Shown here: positions 1 to 11,132 of the stretch, one piece after another
How positions within the stretch are numbered: the stretch's first letter is position 1
Layout: each line of letters begins with the position of its first letter
From: Pseudorhodobacter wandonensis
GTDB lineage: Bacteria; Pseudomonadota; Alphaproteobacteria; Rhodobacterales; Rhodobacteraceae
Reading direction: 5' to 3'
Assembly: GCF_001202035.1 (NCBI RefSeq)
Contig: NZ_LGHT01000044.1
Location: 124,001-188,000, forward strand
DNA: 64,000 bases
Made by a program: the position numbers and the translations under genes
The notes under the pieces: generated by a model
The model's input: only the letters and a program-made list of their open reading frames with translations
What the model was told of the DNA's origin: nothing
Databases searched by the model: none

Positions 1-1073
1 TGCGCCGCGTGATAGCCTGCCGCGATGGCCAAAAATGACAGCATCACCGGCATCAGGTTTGGCCTCGCCTTGTGCGGCACAGGCCCACCTGCCATGGCAA
101 GTGCGGGTTGGCGTTGCAACATCGGCCCTGCGTGTAGTGCCGCCATGATTGTTGCGGCCGTCAGCCCCCAAGTGGCGATCAGGCCAAGGCTGTTCACCCC
201 GATTACCGCCGACCGCCCTGTAAACTCCAACGGGTTTTCCCCGATCAGGCCCATATACCAGAAAGTTTCGCGCAGCCCGTCAAATGTAAGGCCCGCCAGT
301 GCCAGCGTGACAAAGGCGATGGCGCTGGGCGAAAGCGCTGGCATGATCAGGATTTGTGTGCCGGGCCAGCCGAGTTTCAGCGTGGCGCGGCTGCCTTTCA
401 TATCTAACCAAAATGGTGCGATTTTAGAGATGAACCCGAAATAGACGGTCAGAAATTCACCCTCTTGCAGCCAATCCTCGCCTTCGGCCACGCCCAGCGC
501 ATAGATCGCGGTCCAATAGGTTGCGGTGGCGATGGCAAGGGTTTGCGGGTCGTCGGGTGACATGGAAACGATGTAGAACCAGAAAAACCCGAACAGCCCC
601 GCCACCGCAGGCAGATGCCCAAAGCGCGCCAGCCCGATGTTGCCGGTGCGGCCCAGCATCTGGCGGGTCAGGCGGATCGGCGCTGTCCACGGGTTGATCG
701 CGTGCCAAAGGTTGCCAAACAGCGTGCAGCCCATCGGCAAGGCAACCCAGATCACCGTCCAGATTGTCAGGGTCAGCAGGTTGTGCATCGGGTCGCGCGC
801 GCCCAGAAACCCGATAAGGATAAGGCCCAGCAGCACGATCCACGCCGCATAGCTGGTGGCGGTCACAGGCAGCAATATTGGGCGTGTAAACAGGCTGCGC
901 GCGGTCATGCGCGGCAGCAGGCGTGGCGAGGTGGCCAGCAATCCGGTCACGGCCACGGTGATTGCTGCGCCCAGCATGTAATAGTCGGTCGGCAGAGTCA
1001 TGATGATCGATGGCGGCAAGGCGCAGGCGAGTGCGACACCCGGCGTCAGGCATATTATCGCCGCCAGTCGCAT
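1..1073 (-). CDS. Polytopic membrane protein, C-terminus outside the window
   Basis: This is an open frame of about 357 residues running off the left edge. It begins with a signal-like hydrophobic stretch (MRLAAIICLTPGVALACALP). Several clear membrane segments follow, for example around residues 32-47, 74-90 and 103-121, then a polar NLWHAINPWTAP stretch. The ATG shares one base with the stop of the upstream PF06684 gene (TGATG), so it is probably translated by coupling and belongs to the same operon. The arrangement, an N-terminal helix then an NPW-containing segment, is reminiscent of membrane proteins annotated as fenitrothion hydrolase (FedB-like), but I would not assign an activity. By position it could be a transporter or membrane component of the ring-degradation cluster. 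The coding call is firm; the function is unknown. Confidence 0.7.
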   Translation of the reverse strand, partial: MRLAAIICLTPGVALACALPPSIIMTLPTDYYMLGAAITVAVTGLLATSPRLLPRMTARSLFTRPILLPVTATSYAAWIVLLGLILIGFLGARDPMHNLLTLTIWTVIWVALPMGCTLFGNLWHAINPWTAPIRLTRQMLGRTGNIGLARFGHLPAVAGLFGFFWFYIVSMSPDDPQTLAIATATYWTAIYALGVAEGEDWLQEGEFLTVYFGFISKIAPFWLDMKGSRATLKLGWPGTQILIMPALSPSAIAFVTLALAGLTFDGLRETFWYMGLIGENPLEFTGRSAVIGVNSLGLIATWGLTAATIMAALHAGPMLQRQPALAMAGGPVPHKARPNLMPVMLSFLAIAAGYHAA

Positions 1074-1654
1074 CAGCGCAACCCGTCCTCGCCCTTTACA
1101 TCCCATGCCTCTAGCCCGCCCATGCGCGAATGCACCCGCCCGCCGCGTGCCATGGCAAGGATAAAGGCGATCTCATCGTTGCGCGGCGCATCGGGGACGC
1201 CAAGTGTCATGGCATCGAAATGGCTGCGCACATAGGCGGCGTTGATATGGCCCAAAGGCACGTCAAGCGTGGCGGCCATCGGGCCAACCTTCATCGCCGA
1301 TGGCACAATTGCCTTGCTGGTGCCAAGCCGTTCGCGCATCGCATAACCGCCTGGCACGTGCCACAGCGCGCCATGTTCAATCTCGCCCCCCGCGCCGACA
1401 ATCGCGCCTTTGCCATAGGCATCAATTCCGTCGCGCCCGCCCATCGCCGCGATCAGGCGGTCGGTCAGCAGCAGGCCAAGCGGTTTCAGCGCCTCCATCG
1501 CGGGTTGCAGATCGGGGGCATAGCGGCCGGCAAAGGGGTTTTTGACCACGGCGATGATGGCCCCGCGTTGGTGCGGTGTTGTGGCGGGTGGGCCGCCTTC
1601 GTGTTGGGTGTCTTCAACAAACAGCAGGGTTTTTCGCAAGGCGAAATCATACAT
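1073..1654 (-). CDS. PF06684 (DUF1185, 'amino acid synthesis') family protein
   Basis: A protein of 193 residues, the usual size of the family. Recognisable stretches are the N-terminal VEDTQHEGG region, the AVVKNPFAGRY segment near residue 36, the GKGAIVGAGGEIEHGA block near residue 82 and the C-terminal LAMARGGRVHSRMGG. The family label 'amino acid synthesis' is not backed by a known reaction. The start overlaps the end of the UPF0280 gene by 8 nt, and the stop overlaps the next gene by 1 nt, so it is in the middle of a tight operon with a molybdenum hydroxylase and a 6-hydroxynicotinate-reductase-like protein. By inference it could take part in opening or processing the reduced ring; this is a hypothesis from context only. 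Confidence 0.85.
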   Translation of the reverse strand: MYDFALRKTLLFVEDTQHEGGPPATTPHQRGAIIAVVKNPFAGRYAPDLQPAMEALKPLGLLLTDRLIAAMGGRDGIDAYGKGAIVGAGGEIEHGALWHVPGGYAMRERLGTSKAIVPSAMKVGPMAATLDVPLGHINAAYVRSHFDAMTLGVPDAPRNDEIAFILAMARGGRVHSRMGGLEAWDVKGEDGLR

Positions 1655-2519
1655 GGTCGGGGTCCTTTACAAGGCTAAGCGTGCCAAGGGTACGGGTTTC
1701 AGAATGCAGGAAAAGTGCAGTGCCGGCAATAAGCCCTTGGGCGGCATAGGCGCGGGCGGCGGTTTCGCCTGCGCTCAGGGCTTGTGAAATGCCGGCTTGG
1801 GTCAAAGGGCCCACGCCTGTTGTCACCAAAATATCACCAAGGTCGCTATCGGCCTGTAAGGCGCGCGCCGGGCGGCGGGTTATGGCGGGGTGGTCTGGCA
1901 GATCAACCGCATTGGCGATCATCGTCGCAGCGGCGTCGGCCATTGCGGCGGTGCGGGCCACAACCGTCACGCTATCGGCAATGCCGCGCGAAAGGCTGCG
2001 CCCGCCGCGCCCTGATGTGGCAATGCCTCGGGGCGCTTGGTCGTGGTGCAAAACCAATCTGGCCCCGCCTGCCATCGCCGCCGTCAGGCTTTGGCCCGGC
2101 GCAAGGTGAACCGCAATATCGCCGCCGTTGTTCACATAGGCGCGAGTCAACGCCAGATCATTGCACATCGCGGCCAGCACCGCATCGGCGACGGCACCGG
2201 CTACGGCGGCCATAGGTGTAATGAAGGCGGGACGAAACGGGGCCACGGCTGCGGCCATGGCTTGTGCAATCGGGCCTTGTAAAGCCTTTGGCGCCGGGCT
2301 GCGCAATGCGGGCAATTCGGCGACCAGTTCCTCAAGTACATGCGCAAACCGGTCCATCGCTTGGCGATAGGCCTGCGCCACGTCCCGCCCCTCGGCCCAT
2401 AGCACCAGATCGATCGGCCCATGATTCAGGTGCAAACGGTTGCCCGAAAGAGGCGTGATCTGCGGCCCGCCCACCTTATTGCCACCGGTTGGCACAATAA
2501 CCCTGCGCCCTGATTTCAT
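1647..2519 (-). CDS. UPF0280 family protein (ApbE-related fold)
   Basis: A protein of 290 residues with the features of UPF0280: GPIDLVLWAEG near residue 34, PMAAVAGAVADAV near residue 102, YVNNGGDIAVHL near residue 127, and GIATSGRGGRSLSRGIADSVTVVA near residues 165-188. These resemble the flavin-handling fold of ApbE/thiamine-biosynthesis lipoproteins, but the reaction is unknown. It follows the 6-hydroxynicotinate-reductase-like gene after 30 nt and overlaps the next gene by 8 nt. The start codon is the ATG inside a copy of a dispersed intergenic motif (reverse complement of 2514-2535), which is odd; no better start is visible. A role in flavin transfer to a partner, or as a ring hydrolase, is inference. 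Confidence 0.85.
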   Translation of the reverse strand: MKSGRRVIVPTGGNKVGGPQITPLSGNRLHLNHGPIDLVLWAEGRDVAQAYRQAMDRFAHVLEELVAELPALRSPAPKALQGPIAQAMAAAVAPFRPAFITPMAAVAGAVADAVLAAMCNDLALTRAYVNNGGDIAVHLAPGQSLTAAMAGGARLVLHHDQAPRGIATSGRGGRSLSRGIADSVTVVARTAAMADAAATMIANAVDLPDHPAITRRPARALQADSDLGDILVTTGVGPLTQAGISQALSAGETAARAYAAQGLIAGTALFLHSETRTLGTLSLVKDPDHV

Positions 2520-2549
2520 CTTGGTACAAATACCTACTATCCCGCCCTG

Positions 2550-3989
2550 TCATTTAAGCGGTGCCTTTTGCGGAATAAGACGCGCTGCAGTCGGGTATTC
2601 GCCGCCATCCCGCAGCATGTCAGGCAGGGTCTTTATCGCGCCCGCATGCCCGCCCAGCGCAAGATATTCGGCGCGGGGCAAGGTGAACTCTAGCGGTGCC
2701 ACCAGTGCGGGGGTGGGCACATAGCCAAATGCGCCTGCGGGCAGTAGCGTGACATCAACCATAAAGGTAATCCCGCCGCCGGGCCACACATAGCATTCTG
2801 CCCCGCCCGAGGTGAGGCGGGTTTGTCGTGCCTGCACAGACCGCGTCAGGCGCACGGGGTTTTGCGTTACCCCCGCGCGAAGCGAGCCGCCAGCGCCCCC
2901 CATGAACAGCACTGTGCACAGCGACGGCTCGCAGTTTTCGTCAATCAGTTTGACTGAAGGCATAAGCGCGTCGGGGATTTCTTTGGGTTGCGGGGTTAGG
3001 GTTTCGTCCAGAATATAATAGGCGAATTCCTCGCCTGTGGTTGAAACCATCAGCAAGCGCAAACCTGCCCGCGCACCCTTTTTGGCATTCCACGGGCCGA
3101 GGATTTCCAGAGGGTCATTGATTGACGTACCGCCCCAACCCAAGCCCGGTTCCGACACGCGGAAATAGCGGCCGGGGGTGGACCGGCGGCCAAGGATCTT
3201 GATGCCGGTGTCGGGCCAGCCGAGCACCTTGCCGGCCTGATGTTCCGACACAACGCCGGTGATGTGGTCATCAACCACGACCACCTCATCCACCAGCCCC
3301 TGCCACTGATCGGCGAACATGCCGATGGTGGCCGAGCCACAGCCCACCCGCATCCGGTTTTCAACGCGGCCATCGACGATGGGTGCGCGGCCCGCCTGCA
3401 CGGTGACGTGGCTGCCTTGGTCTATCGTCAGCTCTACTGCCTCGCCATTGCACAGCGCCAAAAGGGCGGCGCAGGTGACGCGGCCTTCGGCTTTTTCACC
3501 GCCGGTCAGGTGATGTACGCCGCCGAGTGACAGCATTTGGCTGCCATATTCGGCGGTGGTGACATGGCCGATAGCCTCGCCTTGGGCGCGGACGGTTGCG
3601 CCCTCGGGGCCGAGAAAGCGGTCGGTATCGATTTTCACTTTGACGCCGCAGTAGGAAAAGATCGCTTCGGTGACGACGGTGACCATATCGGCCCCCTCTA
3701 CCTCTGACGCGATAATGAAGGGGGCGGGTTTGTAATCGGGGTAGGTGGTGCCAGCGCCGATGCCGGTTACGATTGTATCGGTTGGAAAGGGGTCGCCGTT
3801 CCAATCGCGGGCGGCGAAGGGCACGATGCGGCCGCCTTCAGTCAGGGTTTTGGACAAAAGGACGACGGGATCGGTGCGGATGATGCGGCCTGCGTCATTG
3901 GCGTAGCGGTCGCAGGCACCGGTTTGGCCGGGGGCGATGTAGCACATGACGGGGCAGGCATCGCAGCGGATTTTCTCGGGTGTGGTCAT
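2550..3989 (-). CDS. 6-hydroxynicotinate reductase-like Fe-S protein
   Basis: A protein of 479 residues. The N-terminus carries a cysteine cluster (C9, C12, C16 and C26 in IRCDACPVMCYIAPGQTGAC) suited to a [4Fe-4S] cluster. The body contains the conserved stretches of proteins annotated as 6-hydroxynicotinate reductase, named after Hnr of Eubacterium barkeri, which reduces 6-hydroxynicotinate to 1,4,5,6-tetrahydro-6-oxonicotinate: GIGAGTTYPDYKPAPFI, LGGVHHLTGGEKAEGRVTCAALLALCNGE, RVGCGSATIGMFA. The gene lies 97 nt after a molybdenum hydroxylase subunit, as expected if hydroxylation precedes reduction. The family call is good; the true substrate is not proven and could be another N-heterocycle. 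Confidence 0.85.
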   Translation of the reverse strand: MTTPEKIRCDACPVMCYIAPGQTGACDRYANDAGRIIRTDPVVLLSKTLTEGGRIVPFAARDWNGDPFPTDTIVTGIGAGTTYPDYKPAPFIIASEVEGADMVTVVTEAIFSYCGVKVKIDTDRFLGPEGATVRAQGEAIGHVTTAEYGSQMLSLGGVHHLTGGEKAEGRVTCAALLALCNGEAVELTIDQGSHVTVQAGRAPIVDGRVENRMRVGCGSATIGMFADQWQGLVDEVVVVDDHITGVVSEHQAGKVLGWPDTGIKILGRRSTPGRYFRVSEPGLGWGGTSINDPLEILGPWNAKKGARAGLRLLMVSTTGEEFAYYILDETLTPQPKEIPDALMPSVKLIDENCEPSLCTVLFMGGAGGSLRAGVTQNPVRLTRSVQARQTRLTSGGAECYVWPGGGITFMVDVTLLPAGAFGYVPTPALVAPLEFTLPRAEYLALGGHAGAIKTLPDMLRDGGEYPTAARLIPQKAPLK

Positions 3990-4019
3990 GGCGATGGGTC
4001 TTTGGGTTGGCGGGGGAAA

Positions 4020-4036
4020 GGGGGCCTTCTGCCCCC
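4020..4036. terminator. GC hairpin between Mo subunit and reductase genes
   Basis: A 6-bp perfect stem, GGGGGC (4020-4025) with GCCCCC (4031-4036), and a 5-nt loop, in the 97-nt gap between two minus-strand genes of the same cluster. On the minus strand it is followed by TTTCCCC only, so it is a weak terminator or an attenuator or mRNA-end hairpin rather than a classical intrinsic terminator. On the plus strand it is followed 20-30 nt later by a copy of the dispersed GGATATTTTTGG-type motif (about 4060-4080). Confidence 0.4.
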
Positions 4037-4086
4037 TCGGCCTGCGGCCTCACCCCCTGAGGATATTTTTGGATAGATGATGGGGG

Positions 4087-6758
<2,672 letters not shown>

Positions 6759-6762
<4 letters not shown>

Positions 6763-7610
6763 GCCAAGGCCTGACAGGTTCGGGTGATTGCGCGGTGCAG
6801 CAGCTCGGTCGCGGCGTGGCTGCGATAGGCGGCAGTGGCGCGCAGGTCATCCATCGGGGACAGGGCTGCAGCGACGGCATTTGCATCGACCATCGGCGCG
6901 CCGAGGGGTTGGCCGATCAAGGCCGCCTCAACCTGCGCGAGGCGGCGGGCGGTGGCGGAACAGGCACCAACGGCAAGGGCGGCGCTGGTGATCTTGCCGT
7001 TTTCGGCTGTAAGGCGGGCGGCGACCATGGCGATGGAAATCACCAGATAGGCCCGTGCGCCGAGTTTGAGGAAATGCGATTGGCCGCCAAGGGCGCTGTT
7101 CGGGATAAGGATAGCTGTCAGGATCTCATCCGGCGCACGGGCCGTTTTGCGCGGGCCGAGGATGAAATCGGGCAGGGTAAGGTGGCGGGTGCCATTGGCG
7201 CAGGTTAGTTCAACCGACGCATCGACGGCCAGCAAAGGTGGCACACCATCGGCCGCGGGCGAGGCGTTGCACAGGTTGCCGCCAATCGTGCCGACAGTCT
7301 GGATTTGCGCGCCGCCAACCTGTGTCGCGGCTTGTTGCAGCGCGTGCAGTGCGGGCGGCAATTTGGCCTGCGCGATTGCGGCCCAAGTGGTGCAGGCGCC
7401 GATACGCAGGCCCGCAGGGGTTTGTGTGATGCCCGCCAGTTCGGGCAGGGCCATCAGGTCTATCATATCGCCGGCAAGGCAGGCGCTTTGGGTTGCGGGG
7501 TAAAGATCGGTGCCACCGGCAAGCAAGCGCGGGCTATTGCCGCCCAAGCCATTTGCGCGCAGGGCCTGCAAGGCTGCATGAAGCGTGGAGGGGCGCAAAT
7601 AAGGTGTCAT
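6759..7610 (-). CDS. Molybdenum hydroxylase FAD-binding subunit
   Basis: A protein of 283 residues when started at the ATG at 7610 ([10 protein letters not shown]). A longer frame to 8120 exists but its extra part is antisense to the divergent transporter gene and is not family-like. FAD-binding features of the CoxM/XdhB type are present: [10 protein letters not shown] near residue 30, [16 protein letters not shown] near residues 103-118, and the CO-dehydrogenase-flavoprotein C-terminal region after about residue 180. It overlaps the Mo-subunit gene by 4 nt (ATGA), so the two are co-translated partners. It is the first gene of the minus-strand operon; its promoter must lie in 7611-7869. Confidence 0.9.
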
Positions 7611-7869
7611 CCATCCTCGTATCTTTGGGGCCGTTTCAGGGGCCTTGCGATGCGTGTCTTTGGACCAGTCTGCTGCCGGAAATGCTGTTGTGTCAACGCA
7701 GTTTGCAACGCCAGATTGGCCAGCGGGCAGAGCATGCAAGTGTTGGGCCAGTTGGGCTGGCTGTGCGGGGGCTGTCATTTTTCTGTTACAAAATAAGTTG
7801 CAACATACACAAAAGCGTCGCAACCTTGCGTTAGGGGAAGACGAAACACATAACGTCCTGGAGGAAAAC
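7611..7869. promoter_or_regulatory. Divergent intergenic region of hydroxylase operon and ABC importer
   Basis: These 259 nt between divergent start codons must hold the promoters of both operons. Around 7785-7830 the DNA is AT-richer than its surroundings and contains a perfect 8-bp palindrome, GTTGCAAC (7797-7804), followed 14 nt later by a half-similar GTCGCAAC. That is a possible regulator site just upstream of the importer. No regulator gene for this cluster lies within the window. I do not see a gene or a convincing -35/-10 pair. Confidence 0.35.
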
Positions 7870-8898
7870 ATGCGGAAATTTACACTTGCAGCGTCGGTGA
7901 TGGCGCTGACGACCGGGCTTTCGGCGGGTGGTGCCATGGCTGCTGGAAACCTGAACCTGTACTGTTCGGCGCAAGAAGATTGGTGCCAGTTGATGGCCCG
8001 CAGCTTTGAAGAAGCGACGGGAATTAACGTGGATATGACCCGCAAATCCTCGGGCGAAACCTTTGCGCAGGTGAAGGCCGAGGAAGTTAACCCCAAGGGT
8101 GATGTTTGGTGGGGCGGCACGGGCGACCCGCATTTGCAGGCCGCCGAGGAAGACCTGACGGAACCCTATGTTTCGCCGATGCGTGACCAGCTGCACCCTT
8201 GGGCGATTGCGCAGGCCACTTCGGCAGGCGACAAAACGATTGGCATATACTCCGGCGCGCTGGGCTTTGGCTATAACACCAAGCTGCTGGCCGATGCGGG
8301 CCTGACCGCGCCTGCCTGCTGGGAAGACCTGACCAAGCCGGAGTTCAAAGGCAAAGTGCAGATGGCGAACCCCAATTCTTCGGGCACGGCCTATACAACG
8401 CTTGCCACGATGGTGCAGTTGTTTGGTGAGGATAAGGGCTTTGATTACATGAAGCGCCTGCATGCCAATATCAACCAATACACCAAGTCAGGTTCGGCCC
8501 CGATCAAGGCGGCGGGTACGGGTGAAACCACCGTTGGCATCGTGTTTATGCATGATTCCGTGGCGCAAACGGTTGCCGGTTTTCCGATTGTGACGGTCGC
8601 CCCGTGTGAAGGTACGGGCTATGAGATTGGCTCGATGTCGATCATCAAAGGTGCGCGGAATATGGAAGAGGCCAAAAAGTTCTATGACTGGGCTTTGACC
8701 GCCGAGGCGCAATCGCTGGCGCTGCAAGTGAACGCGTTTCAGGTGATGTCGAACAAATCGGCGCAATCATCTGACAAGGCGCCGAAATTGGATGCGATCA
8801 AGCTGATCGACTATGACTTCAAAAAATACGGTTCGTCTGATGAACGTAAGCGGTTGCTGAAAAAGTGGGATGACGAAGTTTCCACCTTGCCGCAGTAA
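7870..8898 (+). CDS. ABC transporter periplasmic binding protein (ferric/polyamine/phosphonate class)
   Basis: A protein of 342 residues. It starts at the ATG at 7870, preceded by GGAGGAAAAC (Shine-Dalgarno GGAGG), and has a Sec signal peptide (residues 1-24, ending AMA). The mature part begins NLNLYCSAQEDWCQLMARSFEEATG, the pattern of extracellular solute-binding proteins of the AfuA/FbpA and phosphonate/thiamine type. Iron-binding members use a Tyr-Tyr pair late in the protein; here the matching region (GIVFMHDSVAQTV) has none, so iron is unlikely. The gene is divergent from the ring-hydroxylase operon and is followed after 5 nt by the permease. I infer uptake of a small organic anion or N-heterocycle; the substrate is unknown. 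Confidence 0.88.
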   Translation: MRKFTLAASVMALTTGLSAGGAMAAGNLNLYCSAQEDWCQLMARSFEEATGINVDMTRKSSGETFAQVKAEEVNPKGDVWWGGTGDPHLQAAEEDLTEPYVSPMRDQLHPWAIAQATSAGDKTIGIYSGALGFGYNTKLLADAGLTAPACWEDLTKPEFKGKVQMANPNSSGTAYTTLATMVQLFGEDKGFDYMKRLHANINQYTKSGSAPIKAAGTGETTVGIVFMHDSVAQTVAGFPIVTVAPCEGTGYEIGSMSIIKGARNMEEAKKFYDWALTAEAQSLALQVNAFQVMSNKSAQSSDKAPKLDAIKLIDYDFKKYGSSDERKRLLKKWDDEVSTLPQ

Positions 8899-8903
8899 AC
8901 CCA

Positions 8904-11129
8904 TTGCGGACTGTAACCTCTGAACGCACCACCCATCCGGTTTTGATCTTTTGGATCATCGCCGGATGGGTCGGTTATTTCCTTTTGCCTTGGTATGGGG
9001 TGGAGGATTTTTATAGCCTTGAATGGCTGTTTGACGGCTATCCGACAGACCCCGATCATGCCCCCGCCGCGATGCTGATCGCGCTGGGCCAAAAGCTGTG
9101 GCTGGCGCCGATGCTGCCCGCGCTGATTGCGCCGCTGTTGGTGCTGAGGCGGCGCAAAACCGACCCGATTTATGGGGTTGTGCTGATTGCTGCAGGTGGT
9201 TTCGGTTTTGCATGGCTTGTGGCGCAGGGTTTGGGCATTGGGCTGCGCGGGTTTAATTATGAATGGATGACGGCGCTGTTTGGCCCGTTAGAAGACCGGC
9301 AGTTTGGCATGGGGTATGGCGCGCTGATCGTGGCGTCGGCGTTTTTGTTTCTGTTCACCCAAGGTATTGCGGCGCGGGGTGCGGTGAACGGCGATGTGTT
9401 CGTAACCGCGGCGATTGGCGGTGTGATCGCCATTGTGTCGATCTTTGTTTTCTTTCCCATCGTGAAAATGCTGGGGGCTGCCTTTGTTTCGGATGAGGGC
9501 GGCTATTCGATTGTTGAATTTTTCGGCAAGTTTGTAGACCGGCGCATTTGGGGGCTTGGCTGTTTTTCGGGCACCAGTTGCGGGGCGGCGTGGAACTCGT
9601 TGTTCCTGGCGGTGCTGGTGGGTGTGATTACGACGCTGCTGGGGCTTGTGTTCGCGCTGGTGCTGACGCGGTCGCGGTTTCGGTACAAGCAAAGCCTGCG
9701 GGCGTTGACGGTATTGCCGATTATCACCCCGCCGTTTGTGATCGGGCTGGCGCTGATCTTGCTGTTCGGGTTGTCGGGCACGGTGACGCAATGGGTTTCG
9801 GGTGTGCTGGGCGTGCAGCCGACGCGGTGGCTGTACGGGCTGCCGGGGGTGTTGCTGGCGCAGGTTCTGGCCTTTACCCCGATTGCGTTTTTGGTGCTGA
9901 TCGGCGTGGTCGAAGGCGTGTCGCCAAGTATGGAAGAGGCGGCGCAGACCCTGCGTGCCAACCGCTGGCAGGTATTTCGTACGGTGTCTTTGCCGCTGAT
10001 GCGCCCCGGTTTGGCGAATGCGTTTTTGCTGGGGTTCATCGAAAGCATGGCCGATTTTGGCAACCCGCTGGTGCTGGGCGGCAATTTCGATGTGCTGAGT
10101 ACCGAGATCTTTTTCGCCATCGTCGGCGCGCAATATGACCAAAGCCGCGCTGCGATTTTGGCGATGGTTTTGCTGGGCTTTACGCTGGGCGCGTTTTACT
10201 TGCAGCGGTTCTGGCTGGGCAAGAAAAGCTATACCACCGTGACCGGCAAAGGCGATGCGGGCGTTCACCCTGAAATGCCGCTGGGCCTTGCCTTGCCAAT
10301 TTATGCGGTGGCGGCGGTGTGGGCGCTGTTTACGATTATGGTTTATCTTTACATCGTCTACGGATCATTCGTGCAGCTTTGGGGTGTGGACGATACGCTG
10401 ACGTTCAAGCATTACCTGACCGCCTTTGCCGTAAGCTGGGGTGACAATGGTGTGCGCTGGACGGGCTCGGCGTGGGACAGTTTCTTTACCACGATCATGA
10501 TCGCGACGATTGCGGCACCGTTCACGGCGGCGGTGGGGTTGATTACGGCCTATTTGCTGACGCGGCAGAACTTCGCAGGCAAAAAGTCGTTCGAATTTGG
10601 CACGATGCTGTCATTTGCCATTCCCGGTACGGTGATCGGGGTGGCCTATATTCTGGCGTTCAACGTGCCACCGATTGAGATAACGGGAACGGGGATTATT
10701 CTGGTCATCAGCTTTGTGTTCCGCAACATGCCGGTGGGTGTGCGGGCGGGGATTGCGTCGATGAGCCAACTGGACAAATCGCTGGACGAATCGTCACTAA
10801 CCTTGGGCGCGAACTCTTGGCAGACCTTTCGGCGGGTGATTTTGCCACTGCTGCGGCCCGCAATTCTGGCGGCATTGGTCTATAGTTTCGTGCGGGCGAT
10901 GACGGCGATTTCGGCGGTGATTTTTCTTGTGTCGGCACGGTATGACATGGCGACAAGCTATATCATCGGGCGGGTGGAAAACAATGATTACGGGCTGGCG
11001 ATTGCCTACTCAACCGCGCTGATTTTTGTGATGCTGATCGCGGTCGGGGCGCTGCAACTGGCCGTTGGGCGCACCAAAATCGGGCGGCGCAGTTCAAATC
11101 AGGGCAGCTCAAATTCGGGGGGGCATTAA
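8904..11129 (+). CDS. ABC transporter permease, two fused permease domains
   Basis: A protein of 741 residues with more than ten membrane helices. Two binding-protein-dependent permease domains lie in tandem: the first around residues 230-450 with the EAA-type loop VEGVSPSMEEAAQTLRANRW, the second around residues 530-725 with SQLDKSLDESSLTLGANSW. This FbpB-like double permease is normal for ferric- and phosphonate-type systems. No ATG fits the beginning; the likely start is the TTG at 8904, five bases after the binding-protein stop. The extra hydrophobic N-terminal 200 residues are longer than in many relatives. Confidence 0.88.
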   Translation: MRTVTSERTTHPVLIFWIIAGWVGYFLLPWYGVEDFYSLEWLFDGYPTDPDHAPAAMLIALGQKLWLAPMLPALIAPLLVLRRRKTDPIYGVVLIAAGGFGFAWLVAQGLGIGLRGFNYEWMTALFGPLEDRQFGMGYGALIVASAFLFLFTQGIAARGAVNGDVFVTAAIGGVIAIVSIFVFFPIVKMLGAAFVSDEGGYSIVEFFGKFVDRRIWGLGCFSGTSCGAAWNSLFLAVLVGVITTLLGLVFALVLTRSRFRYKQSLRALTVLPIITPPFVIGLALILLFGLSGTVTQWVSGVLGVQPTRWLYGLPGVLLAQVLAFTPIAFLVLIGVVEGVSPSMEEAAQTLRANRWQVFRTVSLPLMRPGLANAFLLGFIESMADFGNPLVLGGNFDVLSTEIFFAIVGAQYDQSRAAILAMVLLGFTLGAFYLQRFWLGKKSYTTVTGKGDAGVHPEMPLGLALPIYAVAAVWALFTIMVYLYIVYGSFVQLWGVDDTLTFKHYLTAFAVSWGDNGVRWTGSAWDSFFTTIMIATIAAPFTAAVGLITAYLLTRQNFAGKKSFEFGTMLSFAIPGTVIGVAYILAFNVPPIEITGTGIILVISFVFRNMPVGVRAGIASMSQLDKSLDESSLTLGANSWQTFRRVILPLLRPAILAALVYSFVRAMTAISAVIFLVSARYDMATSYIIGRVENNDYGLAIAYSTALIFVMLIAVGALQLAVGRTKIGRRSSNQGSSNSGGH

Positions 11130-11132
11130 GAC

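Noticed and set aside
457-1053. Minus-strand frame of 198 codons
   Set aside because: It is out of frame with the membrane protein that starts at 1073 and has an Arg/Asp/Pro-rich composition typical of a shadow frame.
9288-10268. Minus-strand frame of 326 codons opposite the permease gene
   Set aside because: Rich in Gln, His and Arg, no recognisable domain, fully antisense to a well-supported gene.
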